Shown here: in pieces, positions 1 to 12,344 of the stretch
How the letters are laid out: each line of letters opens with the position of its first letter
Numbering within the stretch: position 1 is the first letter of the stretch
Assembly (NCBI GenBank): GCA_964016875.1
Contig: OZ024728.1
Span: forward strand, 28,691,328-28,755,327
Length of the DNA: 64,000 nucleotides
Reading direction: 5' to 3'
DNA from: Fallopia convolvulus
Lineage: Eukaryota; Streptophyta; Magnoliopsida; Caryophyllales; Polygonaceae
Translations under genes and position numbers: made by a program
Notes under the pieces: model-generated
Databases searched by the model: none
What the model was told of the DNA's origin: nothing
The model's input: the letters and a program-made list of their open reading frames with translations, nothing else

Positions 1-1200
1 CTAGCGTCCAAGTCCATTGTTGATGATGGAGATGCCAAGTTTTACTGAGCTTGAAGCAAAAGTTGTTGCAGCTGATATTGATTAAAAGGCTGGTTAGACT
101 GCATCATGGACTTCTGCTGCTGAAGTCAAATTAGATCCAATCCATAACAGAAAAGAAAAGATGTATAAGGTAAATATGTCCTTATCAAAAAGCTTGTATA
201 TCCGCACATTGTGAATGCCTACAACTAATTTAAACCATCACTTATATTTACAACAAGAACAGGTTTAAAACTTACAGGCAATGTTTATTTCCAGCTTGAT
301 GATATGAAAGTCAAGATCAAAATAAGAACAAAAGATATGCAAACAGTCATGTAAAGACATGAAAATGATAAAGCTACTTAGGTCCATGCTGACAATCAAT
401 AGCTAACTCAGTCTTAGTTCAACTATGGGCATGTCTGGCATATGACTTGGCAAATAACTAATTCCTGAAAATTTGTCTGAAATAAATCAACAACTAAGCA
501 TTTTGAGCAAGCCAATAACTTTCTAGTGGGTTATTTGGATACTATTTCCAATTTTTCACAGAAATCAACTTCATCCTAGGCCATCAATATCTTATAATGT
601 AGCAATAGCATACTTGTATTATGAGATTAATGTTATACCATACAAGGGACATCAGAAACAGCATTGACATGTAGATAACTTGTATGCATTTGATATTTTC
701 TAGTATCTTTTCTCATTCTAATATTTTAGAGGCAAAATAAGAATATTCACAAAGAAACCTCAAACACTAAGGTCCTTGCATCTCAACCATCATCAACCAT
801 ACATTAAGAATATAAGTTGGTGGGAAATGTATGTTGAACTTATACCCGGAATGCCTATCAAGGATCCTTCTCAACTAGCAGCTCTCACATTCATCATTGT
901 ACTCAACTCAATCTTAATTTCCTGCAATAGTGCATTGAAGAGAAAATGTGAAAATATATGTGAGGGCAAATTAAGCAATTTTTAAGAAGGATGAAAGGCG
1001 AGCTTGATGAAACATATTCATGTGTTTACATACTGGTGTTGAAAGCAGAAGTTGCTTGTTCCGATTCTAAAATTGCTGTAAATTCCCATTGCAATAAGAA
1101 AAAAGAAGTTGAACTGTATTAAAATATGACTTCATTAGAAAACTACTTGACTCAAAATAGCAACTTGTAGTAGCCATTGTCATTCATTGTAGACTTATCC
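1..1200. other. Unassigned AT-rich sequence
   Basis: I recognise no gene, element end or ordered repeat here. Open frames are short (longest about 69 codons, 776-985) and lack any family motif. The base composition resembles intergenic or intronic plant DNA. If the minus-strand candidate at 1513-1869 is a real first exon, this stretch could hold its introns or later exons, but I could not match a splice pattern. Confidence 0.4.
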
Positions 1201-1512
1201 TGGAGCGTTTTTGTGATCCTAACCAAATTCTTCAAATGACCCTTCAACGGAATTACTTCTCAACAAAATCGAGGGTTTGCTGGTTGCCTTGCAGATCCAA
1301 GCCGCTCCCCAAACCAACTCGTCCCGTAGGATGTCACATTCAGAAGAGAAAATTAATTAATATACATTTACGAATTATTAATAAGTTGAAAGCAATTCTC
1401 GTCACATGTACCTCATAACTCGATGAACAATAAAATGGACAAAGTTGAGGAACGCATGGGTTTGCATTAGCGAAGTCGAACACTTGACCCAAATAACCAG
1501 AAGGAGGGCTTG

Positions 1513-1869
1513 TTAGTACCCTTGTAGATCCAAGCCGCTCCACCTCCAAGAGAGCAGGCACTGCCGAGAGGCTCCGCCTCCAAGAGAGCCGACGCCACCA
1601 AGAGGCTTTGCCACTAAGAGCTCTACTGGGTAGATCCGTTGAGAGTTCCGCCGAAAACCACTGATATTTTGAGAGGCTCCGCCGTCGAGAGACGCCGAGG
1701 GCCGCCGAGGAATGAGGGTGAAGGGTGGGCCGCCGAAGAATAAGGGTGAAGGGTGAAGAGAGATGCACCGAAGAATCAGATGTGTGGAGTTTTTAGGGTT
1801 AGAGCGCCGAAATTGGCAAAGGATGAAATGAGTTGTAATTTTAGGGTTAGATAGAGCGCCGAGAGCCAT
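1513..1869 (-). CDS. Possible 5' exon of a host gene, unrecognised
   Basis: A 118-codon minus-strand frame starts at an ATG at 1869. The sequence just upstream (1870-1960) looks like a plant promoter or leader: it has short telo-box-like AACCCTAA words and AGCCCA-type words in an AT-rich context. The peptide is rich in Ser, Arg, Leu and Pro with few acidic residues in its first 60 residues, which would suit an organelle transit peptide, but no domain follows before the stop. The 22-bp word near its 3' end (1521-1541) recurs with two changes at 1287-1308, so a second related exon is imaginable. No family was recognised; it may equally be an element-derived open frame. Confidence 0.2.
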   Translation of the reverse strand: MALGALSNPKITTHFILCQFRRSNPKNSTHLILRCISLHPSPLFFGGPPFTLIPRRPSASLDGGASQNISGFRRNSQRIYPVELLVAKPLGGVGSLGGGASRQCLLSWRWSGLDLQGY

Positions 1870-2212
1870 TTCTGTGTGGGGTTTTTGGGGTTTTGGTTTT
1901 ATTGGGCTGTAATTTTACCGAGCCCAATTTTCGGTTTCCCTCCTAAAATATTACTTTCCCTCCTAATAAAATTTTCAATCCGCCAAATATTTTATTTCCC
2001 TCCAAATTTATTTTGGATTCATTTAATATCAATACACTTTTCAATATACAAATAATCTAAATAATTTAAACACTTTCCTATATATACACATTCTTATCTA
2101 GAAAGGACAATAATTAAAAGTGTGAAATTGAAAATTTTGTATATAAACTAATATTAATCTAACATGATAATAAAATAAATTTTCCATAAAAAACATTGTA
2201 TACCTTTTTTTT

Positions 2213-2339
2213 GGGGGCGCTGCCCCCAACCCCGCCAGGGGTGCGTTGCCCCCTGGACCCCTAACTCAGCGAGACCACCGTCGTGGGGCGTTGCCCCCCG
2301 AACCCCCTACTAGGGGGCTCCGCCCCCGAACCCCTGGTG
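2213..2339. repeat. GC-rich patch with three GGGGC/GCCCC hairpins
   Basis: A 127-bp island of almost pure G and C sits in strongly AT-rich flanks. It holds three short inverted repeats: GGGGGC-GCT-GCCCCC at 2213-2227, GGGGC..GCCCC near 2285-2297 and GGGGGC-TCC-GCCCCC at 2313-2327. Each could fold as a tight hairpin, and the G runs could form quadruplexes. Similar modules are scattered in plant nuclear and organellar genomes; the origin here is not determinable by eye. Confidence 0.6.
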
Positions 2340-2458
2340 GGTACTAATTAACATCAAGCATATGAAAATAATCAAAGAGGTTTTTAAACTTCAATCCTTT
2401 TAACTTAAAGTCTAACCACTTATTCAACCAAAAAAAAGTCGAACCACTTATCTCTAAA

Positions 2459-3150
2459 AATGAACAATTCTAAAGGAATATAATGAGTTCTTATAAGAAT
2501 GAACGATTCTAAATGAATATAATGAGTTATTATAAGAATGAATGATTCTAAATGAATATGACAATTTCTTATAAGAATGAACGATTATAATTAAATGAAT
2601 ATAACAATTTTTTATAAGAATGAACGATTATAAAGTAATATAACGATTTCTTATAAGAATGAGCGATTATAAATGAATGTAAACGAGTTCTTATAAGAAT
2701 GAACGATTCTAAAGGAATGTAACGTTTTCTTTTAAGAATAAACGACTCTAAAGGAATATAACGTTTTCTTATAAGAATGAACGATTCTAAAGGAATATAA
2801 TGATTTCTTATTAGAATGAACGATTCTAAAGAAATATAATATTTTCTTATAAGAATGAACGATTCTAACTGAATATAACGAGTTCTTATAAGAATGAACG
2901 ATCTAACTGAATATAAAGTTTTCTTATAAGAATGAACAATTCTAAAGAAATATAATTTTTTTATAAGAATGAAGGATTCTAAAGGAAAAATAATTTTTTT
3001 TAGAAGAATGAACGATTCTAAGGGAATATAACGATTTTTTATTAGAATGAATGACTCTAATGGAATATAACAATTTTTTATAATAATAAACGATTCAAAA
3101 GAAATATAATGATCTCTTATTAGAATGAACGACTCTAAAGGAATATAAAT
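2459..3150. repeat. Minisatellite, about 39-42 bp unit, about 17 copies
   Basis: The unit carries the words AAGAATGAACGATTCTAAA and GGAATATAACG followed by TTCTTAT. Copies differ by point changes and 1-6 bp length changes, so this is an old array. It is flanked by a diverged direct repeat: the text around 2350-2385 (ACATCAAG..ATCAAAGAGGTTT) recurs around 3300-3345, suggesting the array expanded inside, or was duplicated with, a larger unit. Confidence 0.85.
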
Positions 3151-3159
3151 GAGTTATGT

Positions 3160-4320
3160 TTATAGATCATCCCAAATTATATTTCAACTAAATAAGCCTA
3201 GGAACCGGTTAAAAATAATGTTTTCATAAACCGAATTATTTTATAAAGTTAATCATGTGGTTCGATAACTAGTTTATTTTTATAAAATATTCATATTATC
3301 AACATCAAGTATATAAAGATCATCAAAGAGGTTTAGGTTTTTATAATCTTAAACTTTAACCATAACATGTGAACTAAACTATATGATAAAATACCTTATA
3401 TTATATAAAGTCCAAAATCGGACCCTTTTACCGTATTCCAATCCATTTTCGACCCTGTTCAAATTAATCTAAGTCGACATGAAATTATTATTTATAAAAT
3501 AATAAATTATACAAAAATCATTTATTATAGCTTCATAAAATCAAAAAAAATTATAAGTTTTACAGAACCGGTTTATTTAAGTGTTGATGGGCCGAGCTCC
3601 TTCTCTTATACTTCTTAAATAAAAGCTGATGGGCTAAAAAAATTACAAATGGGCCTTTTCTATTTCTTGCTCTAGCCCTCAAAAGAGCCCAAATAGCTTC
3701 TTGGTTAGGAGCTGTACTCTTCCTCCTCTATTCAACGTACAATAGCAAAACGAGAGGAGCAGCAGCGACCCCACGAGCAGGCAACGGAGGCGACCGACGG
3801 TGGCAATAGGCGGACGGCAGAAAGGTGACGGCGGCGCAGGTGGCGGAAGCAGTGGTGTTGCCGACGTGGAGAGAGATAAAAAAACGAAAACAAAATTTTA
3901 TAAAAAAAATTCAGATCTTTTGGTGATTGGAACAATGAGATTTGGGAGACTCTTGTGAACGAAAATCAGATTGGAAGGGCTTGAGGTTTGTGGTGTACAA
4001 TTCCATTGCCTCACATCTCTTAAATAGGCAAAGAAAACCCATTTCTACAATCCACCATATTTGTGTCTATTGACTAGGGTTGTGATCTAAGGAGAAGAGG
4101 GGAATGGGTTAGAAAGGATTGAAGGGGATGAATTGAATTGACAATACATCAACGCCGTTCGGAATAATAGCCGACGAGAATCCGGCCGACACACCCCTCG
4201 AACTAGCTAGGGAGCTCTTGCCATTGTTATGGAGTTCAACCTTTAGATTAAACAAGGGTCAAGATTTCGAGTTATATAAGAAATGAAATAAGGATTGAAT
4301 GGTTATCTGATTTGTTCTTT
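3160..4320. other. Unassigned; AT-rich then a short GC-rich gene-like segment
   Basis: 3160-3600 is AT-rich with no feature beyond the direct repeat partner near 3300. At 3590-3690 several GGGCC and AGCCCA words occur, followed by a GC-rich segment (3735-3870) with GGCGG and CGACGG words, as in the 5' end of a plant gene or a transposon-captured fragment. The only frame over it is a 67-codon minus-strand ORF (3732-3935) without a recognisable domain. The segment lies just inside the CACTA end at 4877, so it may be CACTA cargo. Confidence 0.3.
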
Positions 4321-4384
4321 GACCCTTCTTAATAATATGGCCACAAATATTGTCACAACCTTAGAACCAAATGTAGATACATAT

Positions 4385-4877
4385 GTTTTTATGACAATAT
4401 GGCCACAAACTTAGAACCGAATCTAGCCACGTGGGTGATTCGCGATAATTTGCACACAAATGTAGAACCGAATTTAGCTTCGTGATATATTCACGTCAAT
4501 ATAGCCGCAACTATAGCTGCAACCCATATTTTCATGGTTATATGGCCACAAACCTTAGAATCAAACTTAGCTGTGTGATTATTTCGCGACAATTTTTCCA
4601 CCAATTTAGAACCGAATTTAGCTTCATAATATATCCGTGCCAATATAGCCGCAACTATAGCCGCAACCCATATTTTCATGGCTATATGGCCACAAACATA
4701 AAATCGAACTTAGATGTGTGTATATTTCGCGACAATATTCCCGCAAATATAGCCCCAACCATGAATTTCATGGGTAAATAGCCAGAAAATTTGAGGTTTG
4801 TGGGGGATGTTGTGGCAGTTGCCCACAAACTTAACCACATCGGGATTTCCTGGCTATATGCGTGTTTTCCAGTAGTG
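4385..4877. mobile_element. Terminus of a CACTA (En/Spm) transposon with subterminal repeats
   Basis: The sequence ends in TTTTCCAGTAGTG; read on the other strand this is CACTACTGGAAAA, the characteristic CACTA terminal inverted repeat. The 3 bases after it (TGA, 4878-4880) would be one target-site copy. Just inside lie about three copies of a 143-146 bp subterminal repeat, phased by TTCGCGAYAAT (about 4440, 4583, 4725) and by GCAACCCATATTTTCATGG (about 4519, 4664). Subterminal repeats that bind transposase are usual in this superfamily. I found no matching CACTA start upstream, so the other end is outside the window or lost and the left limit given is only that of the repeats. Confidence 0.8.
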
Positions 4878-4879
4878 TG

Positions 4880-7090
4880 AGGGTCTTAGGAAAAGAGATC
4901 ATGTCCCTAAAAAGGGAGAAGAGTGGGTTGTTAAAGGAATGAGATAAAATCAATGGGAGCATGGAAGGAACTCCTTTCGGCACAAAGTTTGGTCCCTGTA
5001 TGTGTGGTCTTGGGTATGAGTAAGATGGTCCTAAGAACAATGGGAAGCTCCTCACACAAAGGGAGTTCAACGAGTGCAGGGCCTTTGAAATTCAATGTGA
5101 GAAACAGAAAATGCTCACCTAGAGAAAAAGATAAGGGTCTTAGAGAGTGGAGTCAATGGGAAGAAAGAGTACTTCACAAGGAACAATAGGAATAAGATAT
5201 ATGTTCAAATAGTTATGGGAAATGTGTCCAAAGTTCCAAACAAAAAAGCATGGACAAAAATAGGATCTAGAGACCCTATCCCAAATACTACCTAAGAGAG
5301 TGCTACAAGACCTATTAGCACTTTGGTGCACATGGGCACTACAAAGAACAATATCGTATGAGAAAGGGTCAGATTGAGGAGGGTCGTAAAGCTTGGAACA
5401 AGACAAATTGTAAGAAAAATCAAAAGGTAAGAAATTGGAATAACTCAATGTTTAGGAACAATGCTAGCAAATATGCTAGAGAGTTCCTTGACGTCAACAT
5501 TGCTGGTTATGCTACTTTTAGCGATGTGTTCCCATGTAAGGAACTAGGCAAGAAACATCTTACATGGGTCACCAAACACTAATTTCCTTTTGCAAGTGGT
5601 AGTGATAGAGAACTACGTGTGGGTCATTGATAATGGACGTTCAAATCACATAAAATGGAACAAGGACCACCTCACCTCGCTACACAGCCAAGTTGAAGGA
5701 GGACATGTTTCCTTCGGAAACAAGAACTAGGGGAAATCATAGGAACTGGTGAAATCAAGCTAAATAACTCAATAAAAGTTCAATGTGGATTTGGTCAATG
5801 ATGTTGGCTACAATCTGCTTAGTGTTTCTAAACTGTGTGACAATGAGAACAATGTAGTCACTTTTGATTCTAAGGAATATCTGATGTTAATCAAGGAAAC
5901 CAACAAGGTCATCCCCATATGAAAGTCTTCCAACAACGTTTACTCTATGGACACAACGTTCAACCCTCCAATGAAGTTGTGCTTGGAAGTTCCCTCTGAT
6001 GAAATAGAATTGTGGCAAGTAGGCTTGCACGCTAGGTTAAACCCAATTCTAAAGTTGTTCCTACAAGACTTAGTAATAAGACTCCTAAAAATCAATCTTG
6101 AGAAAGCCATAATGTGTTAAGCATGGGCCAAAGGAAAACAAACCAAGAGTTCCTTCAAGTCAAAGAATATGGTTGGCATAACAAGGCCGCTAGAACTGAT
6201 CCATATGGATCTTTGTGGTCGCATGAGAAAGGCTAGCCATGGAAGAAAAAGGTACATGTTTGTTATTATTGATGATTTTTCAAGATTTACCTGAGTTATT
6301 TTCCTTGTTTCCAAAGCAATGCGTTCAAAGAACTTGAAGGATTCATCAAAAGAGTAGAAGTTAGTCTTTTATTAAAATTTGAAGCCATAAATCAGATCAC
6401 GAATCTGGGTTTGAAAACTTTAAGTTCCTCAGGTTTTTCAAAGAAAATAGAGTATCACACAACTTTTCAACTCCGTGTACTCCTCAACAAAACATGGTGG
6501 TAAGAAGAAGGAATAGAACTCTAGAGGACATTGCAAGAACCATGATGATAGAGAATAGAGTTCCCTAAAGAGTAGAGTTCCATGGCCCTGTACATCCTCA
6601 ACAAGGCTATGATCTGGCCCTCGATCATGAAGGCTTCCTATGAATTGAACAAGGGAAAAAAGCCTAACATTTCCCATCTCAAGATGTTTGGCTATGAATG
6701 CTTCATCTACAACAATGTGAAGGATAGTCTAGGGAAATTCGACCCCAGAAGTGTTGAAGGGATCTTTGTTGGATATCCCCTTCAAAGCAAGGCATACAAA
6801 GTCTACAACAAGGAAACCAAGAAGATCGAGGAAAGTATACATGTTGTATTAAATGAAGAATTAATGAAGACGGGAATAGTTCCTCGGACTAGGGACCAAC
6901 CCTTTTCACTTCCTAAAAGAGAGCTAGATGACGACGAAGATGAGGATCCAAGGAAGAGTGATGCTAACTACCCTTCAAGGCATAGTTCTCATCAACTAGA
7001 AAACACCGATGAATATCCTAATGATCAATTCTCAATGGAAGCTCCGCAACCTAACAATTTATGTTTTGGACCATACCATGATTGTTAGCT
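4880..7090 (+). pseudogene. Decayed Ty1/Copia (SIRE-type) gag-pol fragment
   Basis: Pieces appear in the right order in shifting frames. A Glu/Lys-rich gag C-terminus (about 4890-5290) is followed by a ruined CCHC knuckle (about 5305-5370, GHY kept, two Cys lost). A protease remnant (5620-5760) has its active site changed to D-N-G. Integrase core pieces lie at about 6190-6300 (motif IHMDLCG) and the integrase C-terminal region at 6582-6880, which keeps KPNISHLKMFGY and LGKFDPRS. The last segment aligns word for word with the SIRE-type element at 51947-52277, so it belongs to the same clade. Stops and shifts are frequent, and RT and RNase H are missing. The left edge abuts the CACTA end at 4877. 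It is certainly non-functional. Confidence 0.85.
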
Positions 7091-7099
7091 AATGTGTTC

Positions 7100-10000
7100 C
7101 ACTTCCAATGTTTTAGGTAAGCATCCTTGTATGAGAAATGTTCTAGGAGTTCACTTCTTGGACGATGATTTTCAATCTCAACGTGACGTTTCTTAGTGGG
7201 AATCGAGGGATTGAGTCCCAAGTTGCAAGGATAGTGTAGTTAATAGTAACATTAAGTTGATGTTGGTAGCTAGTATGTTGGCTTTAGTGCTAGTAGTTAA
7301 TTACATTTATATTGGTTATTGAGTTGTTTTCAAAATGATAATTTGGATGTTTTCTTAGGTTTTCTCACTGCCTTTGTTGCGAGGTTCAATACCGGTGGAT
7401 TTGTTATCAAGCTAATTCAGGTTGAACTAGGTGTGGTCTACAACCAGGTAACTACCCGAGTCATCGGACAAGATGTTACAAATTGGTATCAGAGCCTAGA
7501 TTTACAAAAAAAGGCGCAAGGCCCTAACAATAGAGTACGTGAGGTCCAACTTAGAGTTCCTTTTACACAAAAACTTGATTTTTAGGGCATAGTGCATTTA
7601 GGATAGAAAGACATGTTGAGACGTCATCATCATACAACAAAATCTTCGTAAACATTTTTTTTAATAGTAGTTGATGTTCTTAGAAATCTAAGTACCTGAT
7701 TATGTGTTGATAGATCATAGTCCTAGTAAGTAAGAGAAGTAACAATTGACTACGTGGCAGGAGAAAAAGAATTGCTCTTGAGCTCAAGTTAAGAATACTA
7801 ATGAGGGATATAAGATATGTATGTCTAATTAAAGTAGAAACTAAATGTTCTCGGGGATGGCATAACAATGAATGTTACTACCTCTACAAGAGGAAGAACT
7901 AGTAGACACAATGAAGAATGAAGACTTGATAGTGTTAAACCTAAATTTATGCTTAGTTATAGAAGACCATTTTTGGAGTAACTAAGCATGATTGTTAGTA
8001 CATTAGCTTTCTAAGGATGGCTACGTTAGCCCCGTCTTACAATACAAGAAAAGTGAGCCTTAGTACAAGGCTATGGAATTAATCTTGGACCGTATTTTGA
8101 CGACCTAAGTGGAGATAATACCAAAATGTGATAGAAACATAGTAGGGGTTGACCTTCACAATAGACATTGTCATTTTATTTAGAGAAGAAACATAAGATG
8201 AAGAGCTTAGCATAATTATAAGGCATGAGCTACCCTCGGCGTTACATTTGACAAGCTTGTTGAAAAGTAGGTTGAGGGATGAATTCGCATGCATATTCAT
8301 CAAAGTAATAATGAGGTTTGCGACTACATGAGAGAAGAAAGGTAAGATAATTCATGTTGGAAATACAAGCATATATAGTAATATTATGACCTTGAATGGT
8401 GTAGTTGGGAACTAGCCGTCCTTCAATGATCATGGTAGGAAGATGGATAAGTTAACACAAAGAGGAAGACGTGAATTAGATCTAGTCTAAACTAGTCACA
8501 TTTCTCCTTGTTTGCTCCAATGAGAGTACACCTCTTGGTTCTAGATTCACCATAATATGGAATAACTAGTGAGGTATGAAGGACCTATTTTAAGTATCTA
8601 AGCTTGCATAAAGGATTATAAATTAGGAGCATACTCTATAAAGGGGGTGTTGTATGTTGAGATTTAGTGTGATTTTAGTGAAGAGAATAAATGATAGGGT
8701 ATAGACTACAATGATGATGAATATTGAGAACCCACAATATTTTAGAGGTATGCCAACCTATTTGAAAGGTTGCTAGTTTTGTGACATCATTAACTCATTG
8801 GATAGAGATTTCAGTTGATTGGGATATGTCATTTATGAAGTTAAGTAGAGATTGGAGTTTTGGATTCTCAAGGTGTGAAAGGATTGAGGATGATTTCTAT
8901 ACAGGTTACACAAATTTTACTCCAATGATGGCTAGAGTGTAGCAATGACGACGAGTGAGGATCATAACTAAGATGCAATTGGAGGCAATAGATGAAAGAT
9001 GAGTTTATATGCTCTAAGGTGTTATCATAGCAAGATCCGATGACATTTCTAATGAAGAAAGATGACTCAATTATGGGGTAACAATTATTAAGGATGAATC
9101 AAGAATGCTCTCAAGATCAAGTGGCCATTTTCCTACACCGATGATTTATTAGACCATCTTCAAGTGAAGAGGTAACCCTATGTTGATCTATGATTTGGAG
9201 GTGATTGCCTATGAATTAAGGATACAGTGCTAAATCAGTTGGTGAATCAGATCCCTAGAAAGTGTTTGGACTAGAATATGAGAGATTGACATACTAATGT
9301 CATTCGTAGTTTATTATTGTAGTCACACATAGGGTGTTAACTACTTTAAGATTTAATGGGCAATCTTTCAAAAAAGCCAGCTATTCATAAGGAATCAAAT
9401 GCAACTCTTAAGGGATTGATGTTTCATTTTAAGGTATGTGATTCCGATTTAAAGTATAGGATTGTTCGATGTAAACCAAATTCATAACTATTTGGACACC
9501 CTAGGTAACAGATGAAGGAATATAGTATTTCAAGTAAACTATAGCATCAATGACGTATGAGGATGTCCTTGAGCCTAGCCTGACCTCTAAGTGTTATTAT
9601 ATCGAAAAGTTTGATTCGATCAATACTTTCTTGAAGAGATTTGTGTAGTTGAAGGAGAAATTGATTTTCACACCCAATATGGTTGTTCGCAAGACCCTAA
9701 GAGATACAAGGATCATACCAATGTATGTGTAAAGATTGGTGTGTGGATTGATGTAAAGAATTTTATGATTACTTACTCATCTCCTGAGCTTAAGACAGAA
9801 GAGATGAACTAGGAGACCTAAGAAAAGGAATTAGAAAATTTGATTAATGTGAGGTGTTAACTTTACTCTTGGAGGTGTCAGGTCAAATGAGCCTACTAAA
9901 GCTCAAGTATATCTAATATTGACATGAGATAGATGTGCTAGAATAGGTAATCGAGGCTTATGTTTTGAAAATTCTTTAGTACCTAATAAGATGGTTTGAC

Positions 10001-12100
10001 GGAAAATTGAATCCTAGTGTGAATTTGAGGATACTAAGATTATCTATGTACTTAGAACTGTTAGTTCACTCGTGTGGAAAAGACTCATAAGAGAAAGAGA
10101 TTTGTGATAAGTCAAATGATGCATCAAAAGGTGTTCTAAGGAGAACAATCGGGAAGTAAGTGTCACATGAGGTGAAAACTTTTGGGATTATAAGGTCGAG
10201 TTTAAGTACCATAGTGAAGGTAATGAAATGAGCTTGGACAACACCTTTCTTTCCAATTAGAGGAAAGAAGTACTGAATGGATTGATGGTTGTTTTGATAA
10301 GGTAAGTTTAGAAACATATTCTTGGCATTAATGGCAAGATGCTTTGGGACATGAGGCATCATTTCACATCTTCTTATCGCCCAAGGTGTGATGTTTTGAT
10401 AAAGGAAAATGATTTGGATCCTTAAGGATTTGTTAAAGGTTGTGACTAAGTAGAGATAAGAACAATTTCAAACTCTTAGAATTTGATAATCAAGCATATA
10501 TCTATAATTGATTCAATTGGAAGTATGAGAGGAATGGTAGGGTTGTAAGGGTCAAAAAAACATTATTCTTGGTTGACCTACATGGTTAGAGTAGTAAGAA
10601 ATACTTCCAATTTACTAGGTACACTGAAGTAAGAGGTATTGAATAGAGAATGTATGTTTGTAAGTTGAAATGATCAAGGGTATGTGTAGTTAGAGGACCT
10701 ATCTCTTGATCGGAATGTAAGAGGTTGAAGTGACCTAAGCTCGAGGAGCAATGAGAGATGAAGTTAAAGGGAAATTGAAGATTGGTTACCACTTCCTCTA
10801 ACTTTTGACAAAAATGGAACGAATCATACTTATATGGAGGTGTTGGATAGCAATCATGGACCAAGGTAAGGAAAAGTTATGACGTTAGAAGAACCTGTAA
10901 TGATAAGTCCTTGGATTTGATAAGAAGTTCAAGAGATTATTGGGAGTGATTTCATCTGGATTTCCAACTAAAGGAACCTTCTTAAGAAAATATTAATGTA
11001 TAATCATTTACTTCAACAAAGGGTGCATTAGTAACTTCTCTACTCCGTAGCACTAGTCTTTATGTTAGTTCAAAGACTTCAATCTTTGTTCGAGATAGAA
11101 ATGTAAAGTCAAGATTGTGTATAGAATTACAACAAGTATTGTGGATGTTTGGAGATATACTACAAATTTATGAGGAAGATTGATCAACAAGTTGGGACAT
11201 TAGTTGAAGTTTAGAATAGTTCGTCATAATATTGTTTGGCAACCGTCATACAAGATATATTTGTTTAAAATTTTGTTTGGATTGAAAATACCGTTACCCA
11301 GTCTATGGGAGGATAATATTGATGAGTTTACTCTCGAATCAAGGTTGATCAAAATGAATACAATGGAATGTTATAATAATGAGGTTTAAATTGTTGATAA
11401 TATGAAGTCAACAAAGGTCCTATGCTACATTTATGCAAGAAGTTGTTGTGCCACTATAATTGGAAAAGATCTTATCTGGATAACTCCATCAAAACGTGTG
11501 TTATCATAAAAAAATAAGGTAAGTCCAAACCCTTTTATTCAAGACGTTTTAAAGTATTGGAAAAATATTAACACGATAACTGTTGTCTTGTCCTACAATT
11601 AAAAATGCTCCCAATTTACAATGTCTTTTGTATGTCATTGTTAAGATGATGTGTGTCGAACGAATCTCACATTCTTGGATAAGACGATAGTGAGATTCTA
11701 TCCAAAGGATTACATGAGAAAAGATAGGTGTGGGTTGAGACATCATATGAAGTAGCAAATATCGAAAAAGAACCATTGATATAGGTTCTCGGGTTCAAAG
11801 GTGGTAGTAAAGAAATTTTGGAATGGAGTTTAAAAAAACAAGCAAGAATTGCTATGTTGTTTTTTTGGGTTATTTTTATCGTAATGAAAGAACGATCGTT
11901 CTTTAAGGCGGTACTTTTATTGCTTCCTACTACCTTAGCTATTAACATCTTACTACCATTTCTTTACCAAAACTCAACATCATGCAAAAAGATACAATAT
12001 AAGTAACCACCATTTCCCCAACTGAACCCAACCCTAATGTCAGACCGTCAACGAATCGTACCATGACTCTGCCAAGGCTCCATCATGGGTCCCTCGTCCT
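7100..12100 (+). mobile_element. Very old LTR-retrotransposon debris
   Basis: Support for an element is the primer-binding site at 7484-7495 preceded by a plausible LTR tail (about 7100-7480), plus long purine-biased, coding-like but stop-riddled DNA after it. I could not place any RT, integrase or protease motif with confidence, so clade and limits are unknown. Open frames in this stretch (up to 98 codons, both strands) are short and motif-free and I do not call genes. The right limit is arbitrary. Confidence 0.4.
7484..7495 (+). promoter_or_regulatory. Primer-binding site, initiator-Met tRNA type
   Basis: TGGTATCAGAGC is the standard plant LTR-retrotransposon primer site complementary to the 3' end of initiator methionine tRNA. 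It follows TTACAAA, as expected a few bases after an LTR ending in CA. Confidence 0.8.
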
Positions 12101-12313
12101 TACATGAAACAAAAAAAACAAGTGTTCGATGGGTCAGCTACTATTCTAATCCAAGCTAGAAGTCAGACGGTACTAGTAAGATGTTTTAAAACCAATCAAG
12201 TTTCTATCATTCCCACCTTCAAGGTTAACTCAAACACAACACATATCAATTCTAATCCATACCTAACTTTCAATTATCCACACACACACGTACATATCTA
12301 CACATTCACACAT

Positions 12314-12344
<31 letters not shown>

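Noticed and set aside
2213..2339. Organellar DNA insertion
   Set aside because: The patch is too short and too repetitive to assign to plastid or mitochondrial DNA by eye.
2459..3150. CRISPR array
   Set aside because: Units are contiguous tandem copies with no unique spacers, and the genome is plant nuclear.
8079..10864. Several 60-98 codon minus-strand ORFs
   Set aside because: They are motif-free, uncorrelated in frame, and lie in DNA downstream of a primer site, so they are chance frames in decayed element sequence.
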